Of a stretch of 64,000 nt of DNA, positions 31,535 through 42,194 are shown piece by piece. The position numbers and the translations under genes are program-made. Each line of letters starts with the position of its first letter. Position 1 is the stretch's first letter. Where the stretch lies: assembly GCA_039105265.1 (NCBI GenBank), contig JAPFFF010000056.1, forward strand, positions 434,001 through 498,000, in the 5' to 3' direction. This DNA is from Tritrichomonas musculus. Taxonomy: Eukaryota > Parabasalia > Tritrichomonadida > Tritrichomonadidae. Under the pieces are notes generated by a model, which saw only the letters and a program-made list of their open reading frames with translations, had not been told where the DNA came from and ran no database searches.

Positions 31535-32706
31535 TGATATGGTGCATTTACAATAAAAATTACATTATGACTAATTCTATTTTTTGGTTTATTGATTATT
31601 TTTCATTTATTGAATACATATTTCTATTTAATCTATAGCTTAAAAAGAACCTCGGGCTACATTATTTATACCTTCATTCATGATAAATTTCCAAATTGCC
31701 GTCTATATCAAATTTCTGATTATTTATTCAAAAAGTCAAAAATAAAAAAGGCATTTGAAAGAAAATCAAAATAATGCATTCAAAAAATTTAATTAAATTA
31801 AGAAGATGTAAAAGCTTTAAAAATTCTCATAAATAAATGAATAAAATAATTAATTTTTAATAGAATGAGTAAAGATGTAATGTATTTATTTGTGAAATGT
31901 AAAAAATGTGGGTAAGGTGATGATGAAAAAATGGAATACTTTGATTATTAAGTTTGAAGTAGGGAACTAGTTTAGAAATGAGGTCGATGAATGAGATGGT
32001 GGGAATGATATTGATGATGTTGCATAGGCGCTTTATATAATGGTTTCATTTTTAAATTCTGTGAAGAGTCACTTCTGACTAGCAAAAATCAGGATTTATG
32101 TACGAATTACGGAAGTCATGATTTTTATAATCTACTGATATTAAAACGATTATTTTATTTTTTAGAGAGATATGATATTAAAAAAAAATAAATCCTATTC
32201 TTTGTATAAAGCATGGTTAAGTACGACATTGAGGTTAAACATATAAAATGTGTAAAAGAAAAGCTTGGCAGACAAAAAGTTTTTTTAGAGAAAAGACGTT
32301 AAGGGATGCAAACACAAAAAGCAGATAAACGTACAATATTTTTTTCATTTTTATATGAAGTAAAATTTTATGGTATATCATGGTGAAAAGATCAACTGAT
32401 AAAATATGCTGGGTGGTTTAAAATATTTTCATAAATTTTCTATAATAAGTGGTCTTTTAATTCAATATGTTATTTAAATTCTATCAATTTTTAAATAAAG
32501 ATGATTTTGATTTTATATTATATTTTTCTCAAAATAATAAAGTAAGTTTTTTAAAAAACTTAATATTTTAGATTATATAATATATTATAATTATTAATGT
32601 TTTTAACAAGATGATTCCTATATTTATAATGATTTTATCATTTCTAAAGAAAATCATATAAATTTTATGTCTTATTTATATCACTTTTTTTTCTACAAAT
32701 ACCAAA
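31535..32706. other. Intergenic spacer
   Basis: AT-rich DNA. Near 32068-32126 a block (CTTCTGAC, then AAAATCAGGATTT, then GTCATGATTTTT) loosely repeats a block at 31087-31139. No gene is recognised. Confidence 0.5.
32681..32688 (+). promoter_or_regulatory. Initiator of the CH-domain gene
   Basis: TCACTTTT, +1 A at 32683, 24 nt before the ATG. Confidence 0.5.
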
Positions 32707-34008
32707 ATGGGTCTCCAACATAACGAAGGTGAATGGATCTCACTTCAGATCAAAGTTTTTTCTAGATGGGTGTCTGGTAAGTTAAAAAATACATCCAATG
32801 TTCAAATTGATGATATTACAAAAGATTTAAAAGATGGCGTTGCTCTAGTTGAACTTGCTAAGATTCTTACAAATAAAGAAGCCCCTCGTAGGTGGAAGGC
32901 TGAGCCAAAGAGAAATATTGATATGGTTCAAAATTGTGAATTAGCTATCGACATGTTCATTAAGGATGGTGTCCATTTCATTGGAATTTCAGGTAGAGAC
33001 GTGCATGATAGCAATGAAAAGCTCATTCTTGGTTTAGTGTGGACCCTTATATCTCATTATTCTATTGGTGATACGAAGGATAGCAAAGCTTCACTTCTAT
33101 CATGGGCAAATGACCGAACCGCAAATTATGAAAATGTACAAAAACTTAGTCCATACGATTTAACAATGTGTGCTATATTAGATTCATATGTTCCTGAAAA
33201 AATTAATTTTAAATCATTAGATCCAAATAATTCGATTTACAACTTACATTTGGCGACAGATGTCATGAAAGAATTAGGAATTCCTGTCTATATTTATCCT
33301 GAAGATCTCAATTCAACTAATATAAAGCTTGATCAGCAGGTCCTTTTAACTCAGCTATCACCTGCAAAAGATATATTGGAAAATCTTTCATTAAATGCCA
33401 ATAATAAAGCAGATTCTCAAAAAAACAATAATATTGTTGTAGTAGAACGTTCAATCAATTTTTCTGAGGATCTACTTAACGAAAAAGATTCAACAGAATC
33501 AGAAGATGAAATTGCAGCCAACACATCAAACAGAAACGTCAATATGAATGAAGATAATTCTCAGTATGCAGGCAAAGAATTCGCACTCTTAATGAATACT
33601 AATGGAAATGATTGGAACAACGCAGTAACACTTGAAAGAGATGGAAATTGGTTCTTGAATCCTGCTGGATTGAAGCTAAATCTTGCGGAACGAAATCCAA
33701 ACGATGTTTATCAACAATTCACCTTCGGTCTTGGTGAATGGAACACAGTCATTGATTCTGTTGCTCAGAGAGGAATGGTTTGGGATGTTGCTAATGAAGA
33801 TGATATAAATCCACCTTCAGGAACACCATTTTATCTATTTCCATTCCATGGAAGGCATAATCAGCACTTTGTTTATAATGATGGGAAAATCATTGCAACG
33901 CAAAATGGAATGGCCGTTACATACGTCGGCGGAGAGCAACCTTTCCAAATGATGCCTCTAAGTTCATCACTTGAAGCTAAACAAACATTTAAGATTCAAT
34001 TTTTGTAA
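32707..34008 (+). CDS. Tandem calponin-homology (actin-binding) protein with a beta-rich C-terminal domain
   Basis: 433 aa. CH1 spans about residues 10-119 (VFSRWVSGKL, then DLKDGVALVELAKILT, ending LGLVWTLISHY) and CH2 about 125-222 (LLSWANDRT, then ATDVMKELGIPVYIYPEDL). This is the type-1/type-2 pair of alpha-actinin, cortexillin and filamin that binds F-actin. After an acidic linker comes a C-terminal domain (about 287-433) with repeated short strands and segments such as QHFVYNDGKIIATQNG that resemble a ricin-type beta-trefoil or similar lipid/sugar-binding beta fold; that part is inference. No spectrin repeats or coiled coil follow, unlike alpha-actinin or cortexillin. The stop TAA overlaps TAAA. 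Confidence 0.9.
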   Translation: MGLQHNEGEWISLQIKVFSRWVSGKLKNTSNVQIDDITKDLKDGVALVELAKILTNKEAPRRWKAEPKRNIDMVQNCELAIDMFIKDGVHFIGISGRDVHDSNEKLILGLVWTLISHYSIGDTKDSKASLLSWANDRTANYENVQKLSPYDLTMCAILDSYVPEKINFKSLDPNNSIYNLHLATDVMKELGIPVYIYPEDLNSTNIKLDQQVLLTQLSPAKDILENLSLNANNKADSQKNNNIVVVERSINFSEDLLNEKDSTESEDEIAANTSNRNVNMNEDNSQYAGKEFALLMNTNGNDWNNAVTLERDGNWFLNPAGLKLNLAERNPNDVYQQFTFGLGEWNTVIDSVAQRGMVWDVANEDDINPPSGTPFYLFPFHGRHNQHFVYNDGKIIATQNGMAVTYVGGEQPFQMMPLSSSLEAKQTFKIQFL

Positions 34009-34285
34009 ATAGTTTAGGAATATCATAATCATGATATTATTTAAATAAAAGATTGCATATTAGCATAAATCAAAACTTTGAAAAATCAATATTTTTTTCT
34101 GCACTTATTTAAGATATCATGATATTATTGAAAATTTGATATGATAAGAAAGAAATCAAATTTCGTTCTAACAATTTTTTCAAAAGATAAAATTTTGAAA
34201 AATTGTAAACGATCGTTTACAATTTTTTTGAAATAAAAAAAACAGAAAATATCGTAATTAAAATGAGCTTATCGACATTTATTGT

Positions 34286-35824
34286 TTAATTATTTTGAGC
34301 TTCAGGATTTTCAGGATTTTCGAGAATTTGGTGATGAACGTTAAGTGGACATTGTTCAGTAACATTTGATTGTAATCTCTTGACGATATTCTTATCGGCA
34401 TCTTCAACTTCTTGAGCAGTAAGTCCCCAAATCTTATTTTGAACTTTCTCTCCTTCTTCAACTTGTTCACTGTTAAAGATTTCGTACTTGTTTTGAATAT
34501 CACGTAAGAAGTAGTTACTTCTGAATTGATCATCAACAACCTTAGCAGCAAGGGTTGCGAAAGATTCAGAAATATTCTTGCTCATTGTATCAAGAGTTTC
34601 AGTAATTTCTTCAACGCGTTTGGTTTCTCTTTCAAATGCTTCTCCAGCTTTGTCCAACATTGGTTGAAGTGTATCAACAGCCTTCTTTCTTCTTTCTTCA
34701 TCTTGATTCCTAAGTTCATCAATTTGCTTGTTAGTATTGTCAATAACTGGTCTGCTTCCTGTTGCAACACGGCTCTTGACCAAATCTTGTCTCTCATTAA
34801 TGGCTGCTTGTCTTTCTTCAGTAACACCTTTGAGGTTATGAAGTTTATCTTCAAGCTTGCTGACTTCTTCATTGAAACGATCTTCTTCATCTTGAAGCAT
34901 TTGAATTTGATCTTCCTTGAGCTTCTTTAATGTTTCAATTTGTTCTGCTTGTCTTTGAGCTAATTCTTCAAGTTGGCGAATTTCCGTTTCATAAGCATTT
35001 TGGATTTCTTCCATTGATTTCTTCTTTTCATTGGCGATTTCATCCTTAAGATTTTGAATGGTATCCATGTATCTTTCTTCACTTAATTCCAAGTCATTAT
35101 CTTCCTTGTTCCTAATAGCGCTCATTGAATCAGCTATGAAATATCCCATTGCCTGTTCGTGGATTTCACGGCATTGGAAGATTTCTTCAATTTGAGCATC
35201 AGTTAATAAATCAAAGTCAATTCTGAGGCAAAGTGGAACAGCCTTTTCTGGTTCATTTTCAAAGAGCTTCATTGCGAAATCAATCAAAAGTTGTTGGTTG
35301 ATATGTGATGGATCAGTTGCCATCATGATCTTGAATAAGACTTCTGGATGAACAGTACCAAGTCTTTCATCAGTCAAGTATTGGTTGAAAAGTTTTCCAA
35401 CATCATGAATACAGCTTCTGACAATCAAACTGTGGTCTGGGTCTTTGATGATGCTTGGATTTTTATTTTCTTCATTCAAGTACATAATAAGGTCACCAAG
35501 TGGATCTCCAACATCCCTCTTTTTGATGCCTTTGTCATCAATGTATTTTTTAACAAATGTTTCTAATGATGGAATTTGCCATTCTTCAGCTAATTCATAA
35601 AGTTCCCAAGCATTTTGAATGGTAACTTTGAATGGTTCAAGTTTGCAAGCCTTGGAAAAAGCTTCAAATGTTTCATCAGATACTGGATGAGTAATTTTTC
35701 CTCTGTATTCACCAACTTTAACAAGTGCTGCACACTTCTTTGAAACACGTGCAAATGTGTCAGCTGGATATTCATATGCATTTTCATTGCATGTGAGAGT
35801 GAACTTCTGATTGGAATCGGTCAT
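34286..35824 (-). CDS. Degenerate BTB-like plus coiled-coil protein
   Basis: 512 aa. The N-terminal 90 residues (FTLTCNENAYEYPADTF, then WELYELAEEWQIPSLETFV) look like a divergent BTB/POZ fold, followed by a helical BACK-like region to about 240. A long coiled coil (about 255-400) comes next, then a helical tail ending in an Asn/Pro/Glu-rich stretch. Trichomonads have a family of such proteins; their role is unknown, and oligomeric scaffold is an inference from the domains. A strong initiator TCATTTAG lies 10 nt before the ATG and the TAA stop overlaps TAAA. The gene is convergent with the CH-domain gene, 277 bp apart. Confidence 0.88.
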   Translation of the reverse strand: MTDSNQKFTLTCNENAYEYPADTFARVSKKCAALVKVGEYRGKITHPVSDETFEAFSKACKLEPFKVTIQNAWELYELAEEWQIPSLETFVKKYIDDKGIKKRDVGDPLGDLIMYLNEENKNPSIIKDPDHSLIVRSCIHDVGKLFNQYLTDERLGTVHPEVLFKIMMATDPSHINQQLLIDFAMKLFENEPEKAVPLCLRIDFDLLTDAQIEEIFQCREIHEQAMGYFIADSMSAIRNKEDNDLELSEERYMDTIQNLKDEIANEKKKSMEEIQNAYETEIRQLEELAQRQAEQIETLKKLKEDQIQMLQDEEDRFNEEVSKLEDKLHNLKGVTEERQAAINERQDLVKSRVATGSRPVIDNTNKQIDELRNQDEERRKKAVDTLQPMLDKAGEAFERETKRVEEITETLDTMSKNISESFATLAAKVVDDQFRSNYFLRDIQNKYEIFNSEQVEEGEKVQNKIWGLTAQEVEDADKNIVKRLQSNVTEQCPLNVHHQILENPENPEAQNN

Positions 35825-35828
35825 TATA

Positions 35829-35836
35829 CTAAATGA
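35829..35836 (-). promoter_or_regulatory. Initiator of the BTB/coiled-coil gene
   Basis: TCATTTAG on the minus strand, +1 A at 35834, 10 nt before the ATG. Confidence 0.55.
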
Positions 35837-37064
35837 AAAACAAACGTTAATTTTGAACGATACAATTTCAATTTTATTTTTTCATCAGTTTAGAATTTTT
35901 TTGATAGCAATTTCAAATTAAAAACCGTATACATCATTTCATATTTAAAACATATGTATTAAAAATAATTGATATTCTGGTTGTGCAAAAATATTATTTA
36001 TTTTTACTTTTAAATTTTGAGATAAAACTAAAATTGTATATGAAACGTGTGAGAAAAAAAAAAATTATAAAAAACGGAAACATTCAGAAATTAAACAAGA
36101 AATTAAATTTTATTAGCCAAACTATAAATACATTAATTTATTGATGTGCAGATTCGAAAATTCCTGATGTATCATTTTTTCCTTAATTCTACAAAAAGAA
36201 AAAAGAGGAAAGAATTGTGAAAAAATGAGAAATATTTCTTTCAATATTTTGAAAACGAATTCAATTAATTGAAAAAAATAAATATAAAAAACGTTAATTT
36301 CTGTTAACAAATGAGGTGATGTTAACAAAATATACGTTTATTTCGAGAATAAGCAATGAAGTGATAGAAACAATCTTTTTTTCAATTATTACAAAGGATT
36401 TTCAAAAAAATAAATATAAAAAACTTTAATAGCAATTCATATGTTCTTTTAATTTTATAATTGAAGTTTTTAAAATTCTTTTTTCATATTTTGAAAAATA
36501 TTAATCTATAATATCTATGATTTTTATTAAAATTTACGAAACCAAGATGTTGCTAAATCGATGATAAATAATCAATAGATTCAATTTCTTACATTATATT
36601 ATCCGTTTATATTTAATTATGTACGTTGAATGAATTGTTGAAAAAAAAAAATATTAAACGTACATGTTTTTTTTTTTGATTATCCATATCTCAATAACTT
36701 GTCAATATTTAAATTAAAAATCTTATCATATTTAAATAAATATTATTATATCATATTATATTCTGAAAACTTCATAAAATTTTATAAATTTTATTGAAAA
36801 AATAAATTCATTTGTTTTTGCATTTTATATTAGTTTATCAAATTATCAACTATTTATATATAAAGAAAACAATTCAAAAGTTAGTAAACAATCTACATAT
36901 CATTAACTTAAAAAAAATTTGAATAGTGCACGTAATAAATATTTAAAATTATTTCAACATTTGTTTAAATTGTTTAATTAAATTATATTATGTATATATT
37001 CTGAAAATTATTCGCTGTATTCAAAGATATCTGTATTTTTGGAGTTTCTGAAAATAAATGGTTT

Positions 37065-37735
37065 TTTTTACCTTAAGGTAAAGTATTCAATTTTATATCA
37101 TTCAAAAAGTGAATGAAAGAATGTGTTTTATTATAATATCATGATTAAAAAAAATCTTGATTGGAGCAATGTTGATAAAAAACAATAAGTTATAATATTT
37201 TGTGTTTGCTTGCTCTTAAATATTTCCAAGAATGTAGATATGATAAGGAACATTCATTAGATCAATAGGCACAAGTTGGAAAAAAAGGCTGATCAACTAG
37301 TTTTATTTTGAAATCTTATTATGAAATAAAAAAAAAAAAATCTGGAATCGTGACATTGGATTTCTTTTTATTTCTAATGTCATTTTTTGAGTACTTTATT
37401 TTTTATGCTCCTCAGAAATCTCTTTTTTTCTCACAATTTTTTTCAATTAAAAATATTTTACAACTATCAAACAAATCAGAAAATCATTATCAATTTTCTT
37501 AGACTTCAATTTTTTTCAAAGAATATTAATTCAATTTAATATCATGGATTGATAATTTTATTTAAAATAAACTTATCAATTTTTTTTCTTTTTCAAAAAA
37601 TTAAAATATATTTATTTTTATATTGAACGTCAATTTAATCTTTATATTTAGGGAATATATTTATTTCCTTATATTTTATATTATATAATAATATTTCAAG
37701 TCATCCTGCATTTTTCATACCTTACTATGCTCTGT
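37065..37735. mobile_element. Older copy of the element that splits the PACS-like gene
   Basis: The left end (CCTTAAGGTAAAGTATTCAA, then ATTCAAAAAGTGA) matches the left part of the element at 56501-57264 in order and spacing. Internal blocks (CAGAAATCT..TTTTCTCACAATT, ATAAACTTATCAA, ATTTATTTTTATATT) match its interior. The right end contains ACCTTACTATG, a decayed form of ACCTTAATATGG. Boundaries are approximate. Confidence 0.5.
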
Positions 37736-37908
37736 CCTTTTATTAAAAAATTTGAACATGCTTTGTTTGAATTAATAAGCATAAATATTTTAAGAAATAT
37801 AATATATGCCATTTTTATAAATTAATAAAACAAATTATTAATTATATCTTATTATCTAATATTTGATATAAAACATAAAAAAGTTTTTTAAAATAAACAA
37901 GATAGCCG

Positions 37909-37931
37909 CTTTTTGAGCTACGCTCAAAAAG
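37909..37931. repeat. Perfect hairpin, 10-bp arms
   Basis: CTTTTTGAGC and GCTCAAAAAG separated by 3 nt. The CTTTTTGA/TCAAAAAG word recurs in several of the local elements. Confidence 0.75.
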
Positions 37932-37984
37932 TGTCTTTCTCAAATTTATAAATAAAGTCAATTTACAAATTATTTTTTCGCCAA

Positions 37985-38250
37985 CAGGTATTCCAATTGG
38001 AAGAACAATCGAATGAAATATTTGAATGGATATATCAGAAAAATTGAGAAGACTTGCACCTTGAACGACATGGAAAGGTTGTAATTGTGATTAAAAGATC
38101 GAAATAATTATTTAAATAAAATAATCGATTTTGATCATTTGATAATATTGATAGGAAAACTTGATTCAGAAATTGCATGTGAATCAGAAGAGTTTAACGA
38201 AAGATTAGAAAATAAATATTTATAGCTGGCATCTGGGAAATTAGTCTTTT
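37985..38250 (+). pseudogene. Decayed coding relic, family uncertain
   Basis: Broken plus-strand frames read QVFQLEEQSNEIFEWIYQKN-stop, then EDLHLERHGKVVIVIK, then in another frame KLDSEIACESEEFNERLENK-stop. Composition and codon-like structure are unlike the surrounding AT noise. The HGKVVIV segment vaguely recalls DUF5678-like proteins. There is no intact frame. Confidence 0.35.
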
Positions 38251-38977
38251 ATCTAAAAAAAAAATATTTTCTTTTATGATTCAATCAATTTATCCATCAT
38301 CCAAAATTACAATAATAGTAGTATAAATTATTTCTTTTTATATAATTATGAAATCAATATCTCCTTTTCGTATCATTATAAAAATATTTTTAAAAATGAA
38401 TAAATTGAAAAATTTAATTGAAATTTATTTGGAAATTTGAATTGACCAAAAATAATAATACAAAAATTCAATCTTCAAATAAACTCATAAAAGAAAAAAT
38501 ATGAAAAATAAAGTAATTTATAAAAAGGAATGAAATAATGAAGAGAAAATCGTATCTATAATTTTGTGAGAAATATAAAATTTTTAAAACACATTTATTT
38601 TTATATTGAATTTTTTTTCTCATAATCAACGGAATATATCTGAGCAATCCATATATTTCAGCCCCAAATATAAAATATTATAAGCTAATTAGCGTTTTTT
38701 AATATTTTTCAATACTTTACAAATGGACAACCGCTCTATTTATTTTTAATTATATAATAGAAATGGGCGATCTCTGGCCAACCTAAATTGGTACTATAAA
38801 ACATGCACGCTCAAAAAGTTCACTCCATTGAAAAAGTTTTGATTATTTTTTGAATAGCACTCTCAAATTTCGCACAACTTTTTATGAAGATAAATGGTCG
38901 TGGAAAATTGAGAGAACCGTTACTTTTTGAATATTCTATTTCAAAAAAAGCGCCATTATATTTTTCGGGAAGTGCGT

Positions 38978-39057
38978 GCTAGCATTCCTCCATTAAAGAT
39001 CGAATCCTGGTTGTCCATATTCCACGTGGACAAAGTGGGAAGTGGAGGATGCTAGCA
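38978..39057. repeat. Imperfect dyad around CCACGTGG
   Basis: GCTAGCATTCCTCC and GGAGGATGCTAGC form inverted arms (one bulge) around a second dyad, GTCC..CCACGTGGAC. The GC content is unusually high for the region. Confidence 0.55.
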
Positions 39058-39099
39058 CTTGCGAAGGAAGATATGTTTAATTACATATTATGCATTGCG

Positions 39100-39232
39100 G
39101 AAGATTTGAGGGATGGAGCTCTCCATTTCTTGAACCTTCTGTTTCCGATTACTCAATTACAGAAGATTCGAGGGATGGAGCTCTCCATCTCTTGAATCTT
39201 CTGTTTCCGATTACTCAATTACAGAAGATTTA
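39100..39232. repeat. 62-bp tandem repeats, each a long hairpin
   Basis: Two units start at 39100 and 39162, and a third begins at 39224. Each contains GATGGAGCTCTCCAT flanked by GAAGATTYGAG and CTTGAAYCTTC. In unit 2 the arms 39162-39180 and 39183-39201 pair along their length if G-U pairs are allowed. Confidence 0.8.
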
Positions 39233-39959
39233 ATAAAAAAGCACTTTTCTTTTTTCAGTTATTATATTTGCCTTCTTTATTTATCATCCTTCTCTTCTTT
39301 AGCACTCATCTTTTTGAAATACGTTTCATGAAACTTTGAAGATAAAATGTTAATTAAAAATCAAATATTTTTTATAAAAAGAATCTTCTGTAACATATTT
39401 ATATCACATTTCATATTTGATTTCATGATATTCGATTTCGAATTCATGCATATATTTACAACAGCATTACAAATAATATGCTTATATAAAATTTTCACAA
39501 TAATGTGTATAATTAAAAATTTATAAAAAATAAAGAATACTACTTTGAAAATTTGAGATCATTCAAAATGGAATTGATAAAAATATGCATCATACTACAA
39601 TGTTTGAATATATATATATATTTATTTGTTTTGCTCTTGTACCACATAATATTTACTTTCTTTTTCATTGATATTACTTGCAAAGTTATAATATCATCTT
39701 GGAAAATAATATCAGAATCAATAAAATAATCAAGAAATTAAGTAAGAATCAGCCTTCTTAAATCTCATGTTTATGTTAAAAATGATTTTTATTAAGTTAT
39801 CTCACATTAAACCTACTTTTGTCATGATCTTAAAGATATAAAGAAAACAAACATTGAGTAAACAATTTTTCTCAATAACTTTAATTCTTAACATGATAAT
39901 AACATGATATTGCGAGGTCTCCTTAGAAAGAGTAAGTCTGAGGTGATTTCCTATTAGAA

Positions 39960-40550
39960 ACAAAATCGAGAATGTTGAAAGAGAATTCTCAAAGTTTCAA
40001 AGTTATGGAATGAAAGTGATATCAAAATCCAAGCTTAAGGAAAGAGTAGGCAAAGATTTTGTGAATAAAGTTAAAGATCAGTATCATTGTTATCCAAAGA
40101 TTTTTAAATGAGCAGGCAAAGAATGAGGAAAGTAGGAAATTAAATAAGATTTGATGATAATGAAGTTACATTTGGTGATTTGGAACAATCATAAATACAG
40201 ATTAATTTAAATTATACCCAAATTAAAAATAATTTGAATACTGTTAAAGAGCAATTTGGGATATTTAAAAATAAGACAATCATGAAATCAAATCCATTAC
40301 TTCGATCTGTCATAAAAATAGTTATTTATCAGCTTGTAAATGCCTTTGTTGATAAAACTATTGATATGTTTTAAGTTGATTCAGATACCTATAATAGTAT
40401 GATATTATTATCATAATTTATCTCATCAGGCGCATTTAATATCAAGATTATTTAAAGTATCAAGTAAGGTTGATAAGCTTCTCTAAGAGTTAGTCAAATC
40501 AGGATTGTTGATAGATGATAACAATGATGATTGATTTTGTTGGTATTGAT
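39960..40550 (+). pseudogene. Unrecognised decayed coding sequence
   Basis: Stop-broken plus-strand frames give protein-like segments: KVISKSKLKERVGKDFVNKV (about 40014-40075), NPLLRSVIKIVIYQLVNAFV (about 40290-40350) and FKVSSKVDKLL. I cannot name a family. It lies directly upstream of the mariner relic and could be an unrelated gene or part of the same element. Confidence 0.3.
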
Positions 40551-40679
40551 TCTTAGCAATATGTATGGATTAAAAGCCAACAAATACCAAGAAGTGAATA
40601 ATGTCCATCACATTAATTCAGCACGTAAATTATATTATACAAAGTTCTTGGTGTTGAATATAATTCTAATCCTACCAAA

Positions 40680-41261
40680 GAAGCTCAATTATTGATCAAA
40701 TCATCCAAACGCGGAAAATAGGAGTTGGAAAATCAAGAGCACTTTCGAAAACATTGTACTCTTGTCAAGAAAATAATTTCTTCTCACTAATAACCTTAGA
40801 TGAATCATGGTTCTATTTTGATTATGAAACAAATGTTATGTATGCACCATCAATTGAAAAAGTTCCACCAAGAGTTCTGAAAAAAATTGGTTCAAAAAAA
40901 TGAATGATCACAATTGCTTTCAGTGGAGACCGTTTAATCTGCATTGATGCACTTCCAAAAGGGATCAAATTCAGTCAAGAATATTTTATTGCCTATATTC
41001 TTGATGAAATTTGCCAAGTCATTCATCATGGAGATCATAATATCCGAATTAAAAAGTTCACTCTGCGATTTCTGGCTCTTTGGACGAGTTAAGCAACTTC
41101 TTGAGGAAAACAAGTTAGAGAGCCCAGAAGAACTCATCTCAGAAAAACAATCACTTTTTAATGAAGTGTCTTTTGAAGAGCTCCAATCAGTCTTTCAAGA
41201 ATGGATTGAAAGATTAAACTGGGTAATAAGCAACAATGGAGAGTATTATATTAAACAATAA
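40680..41261 (+). pseudogene. Mariner-family transposase relic
   Basis: Broken frames show TLDESWFYFDYE (first catalytic Asp region), then SKK-stop-MITIAFSGDRLICIDALPKG and FSQEYFIAYILDEI, all in the order of mariner transposases. A shifted frame then gives CDFWLFGRVKQLL and VFQEWIERLNWVISNNGEYY, the mariner C-terminus. The segment between, which normally holds the second Asp (DNAxxH), is missing. After the stop, at 41297-41331, GGGGTCAGAACTTTTTTCAA plus CCCCTATA may be the decayed 3' terminal repeat with a TA. No matching 5' end was found. Confidence 0.75.
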
Positions 41262-42194
41262 ATATTAATTATTAATTATCTTAATTATTTGTCAAAAAAC
41301 AAAGGGGGTCAGAACTTTTTTCAACCCCTATACATCAGATATACTGACAGGATAAAAAATTATAGATTGTTCTTAAACGTAAATATTATGTTGTTCATGA
41401 AAGACTTCTAAGCCAAACTAGAAAATGTTCATATTTATATTTTTACGTATTACATCGAATTACATTCGATAATTTAAAATGTTAAAGCTATAAATCTCTT
41501 TTGGCAAAGCAAAATAGTTAAAAATAAATAGATTTTATTAATGATATCTCTTTGATGCTTATTATTTGATAAAATCTCTACTGTTAATTATTAATACATT
41601 AATGTATACAATAAATACTTTTTCAGGGAATAGACTATTTATTATGATGTTAATCGGTCATTGTGAGACTTTATCGATATTAACATTAATAATTGCTCTA
41701 TACATTTTTTTGTAATTAAGTAATTTGTCTTATGTATTAAACCAACTGTTAAACTCTAAACTGACTTTGTCCAATATATTTTGTTTTTCTTCTTTTTATT
41801 ATTTTGTTTAATGTAATAATTTCAATGTTGACGGCGTTTTTCTATTCGCTTTTCTTTAGTAAGTTTATTCAATTTTTTCTCCCTTTTCGTATAATAAAAT
41901 AATTAAATATAACTATTTAATAAATATTATACAACTATTATAAAATTTTTCAATAAACAAATATTGTATATGTTTATGCTTAATATAGTTGTTAACTCCT
42001 TTATTAGATTATTCGTCTTATATCTTACAAAGTACTTATGCTATTGGAGTTTGATAATCCATTCCTTAAGATCTCAAATAAAGATTTTTTATCCTCGACT
42101 ATATTAATTAACATACCCAGCCACAGTAGCGTGACAGCTATTTAGCCATTATTTTAGGTTATCGTTATTAAAAATGTCATTTATAGATATATGA
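41262..42194. other. Spacer between transposon relics
   Basis: AT-rich DNA between the two transposase relics. Beyond the possible mariner end at about 41331, nothing is recognised. Confidence 0.4.

Larger units (their letters stand above)
35825..39859. other. Gene-free AT-rich region with repeats and relics
   Basis: No intact gene. It holds an older copy of the TTAAGGT element (about 37065-37735), a 10-bp-arm hairpin at 37909-37931, a decayed coding relic (37985-38250), a dyad at 38978-39057 and 62-bp tandem hairpin repeats at 39100-39232. Confidence 0.6.
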
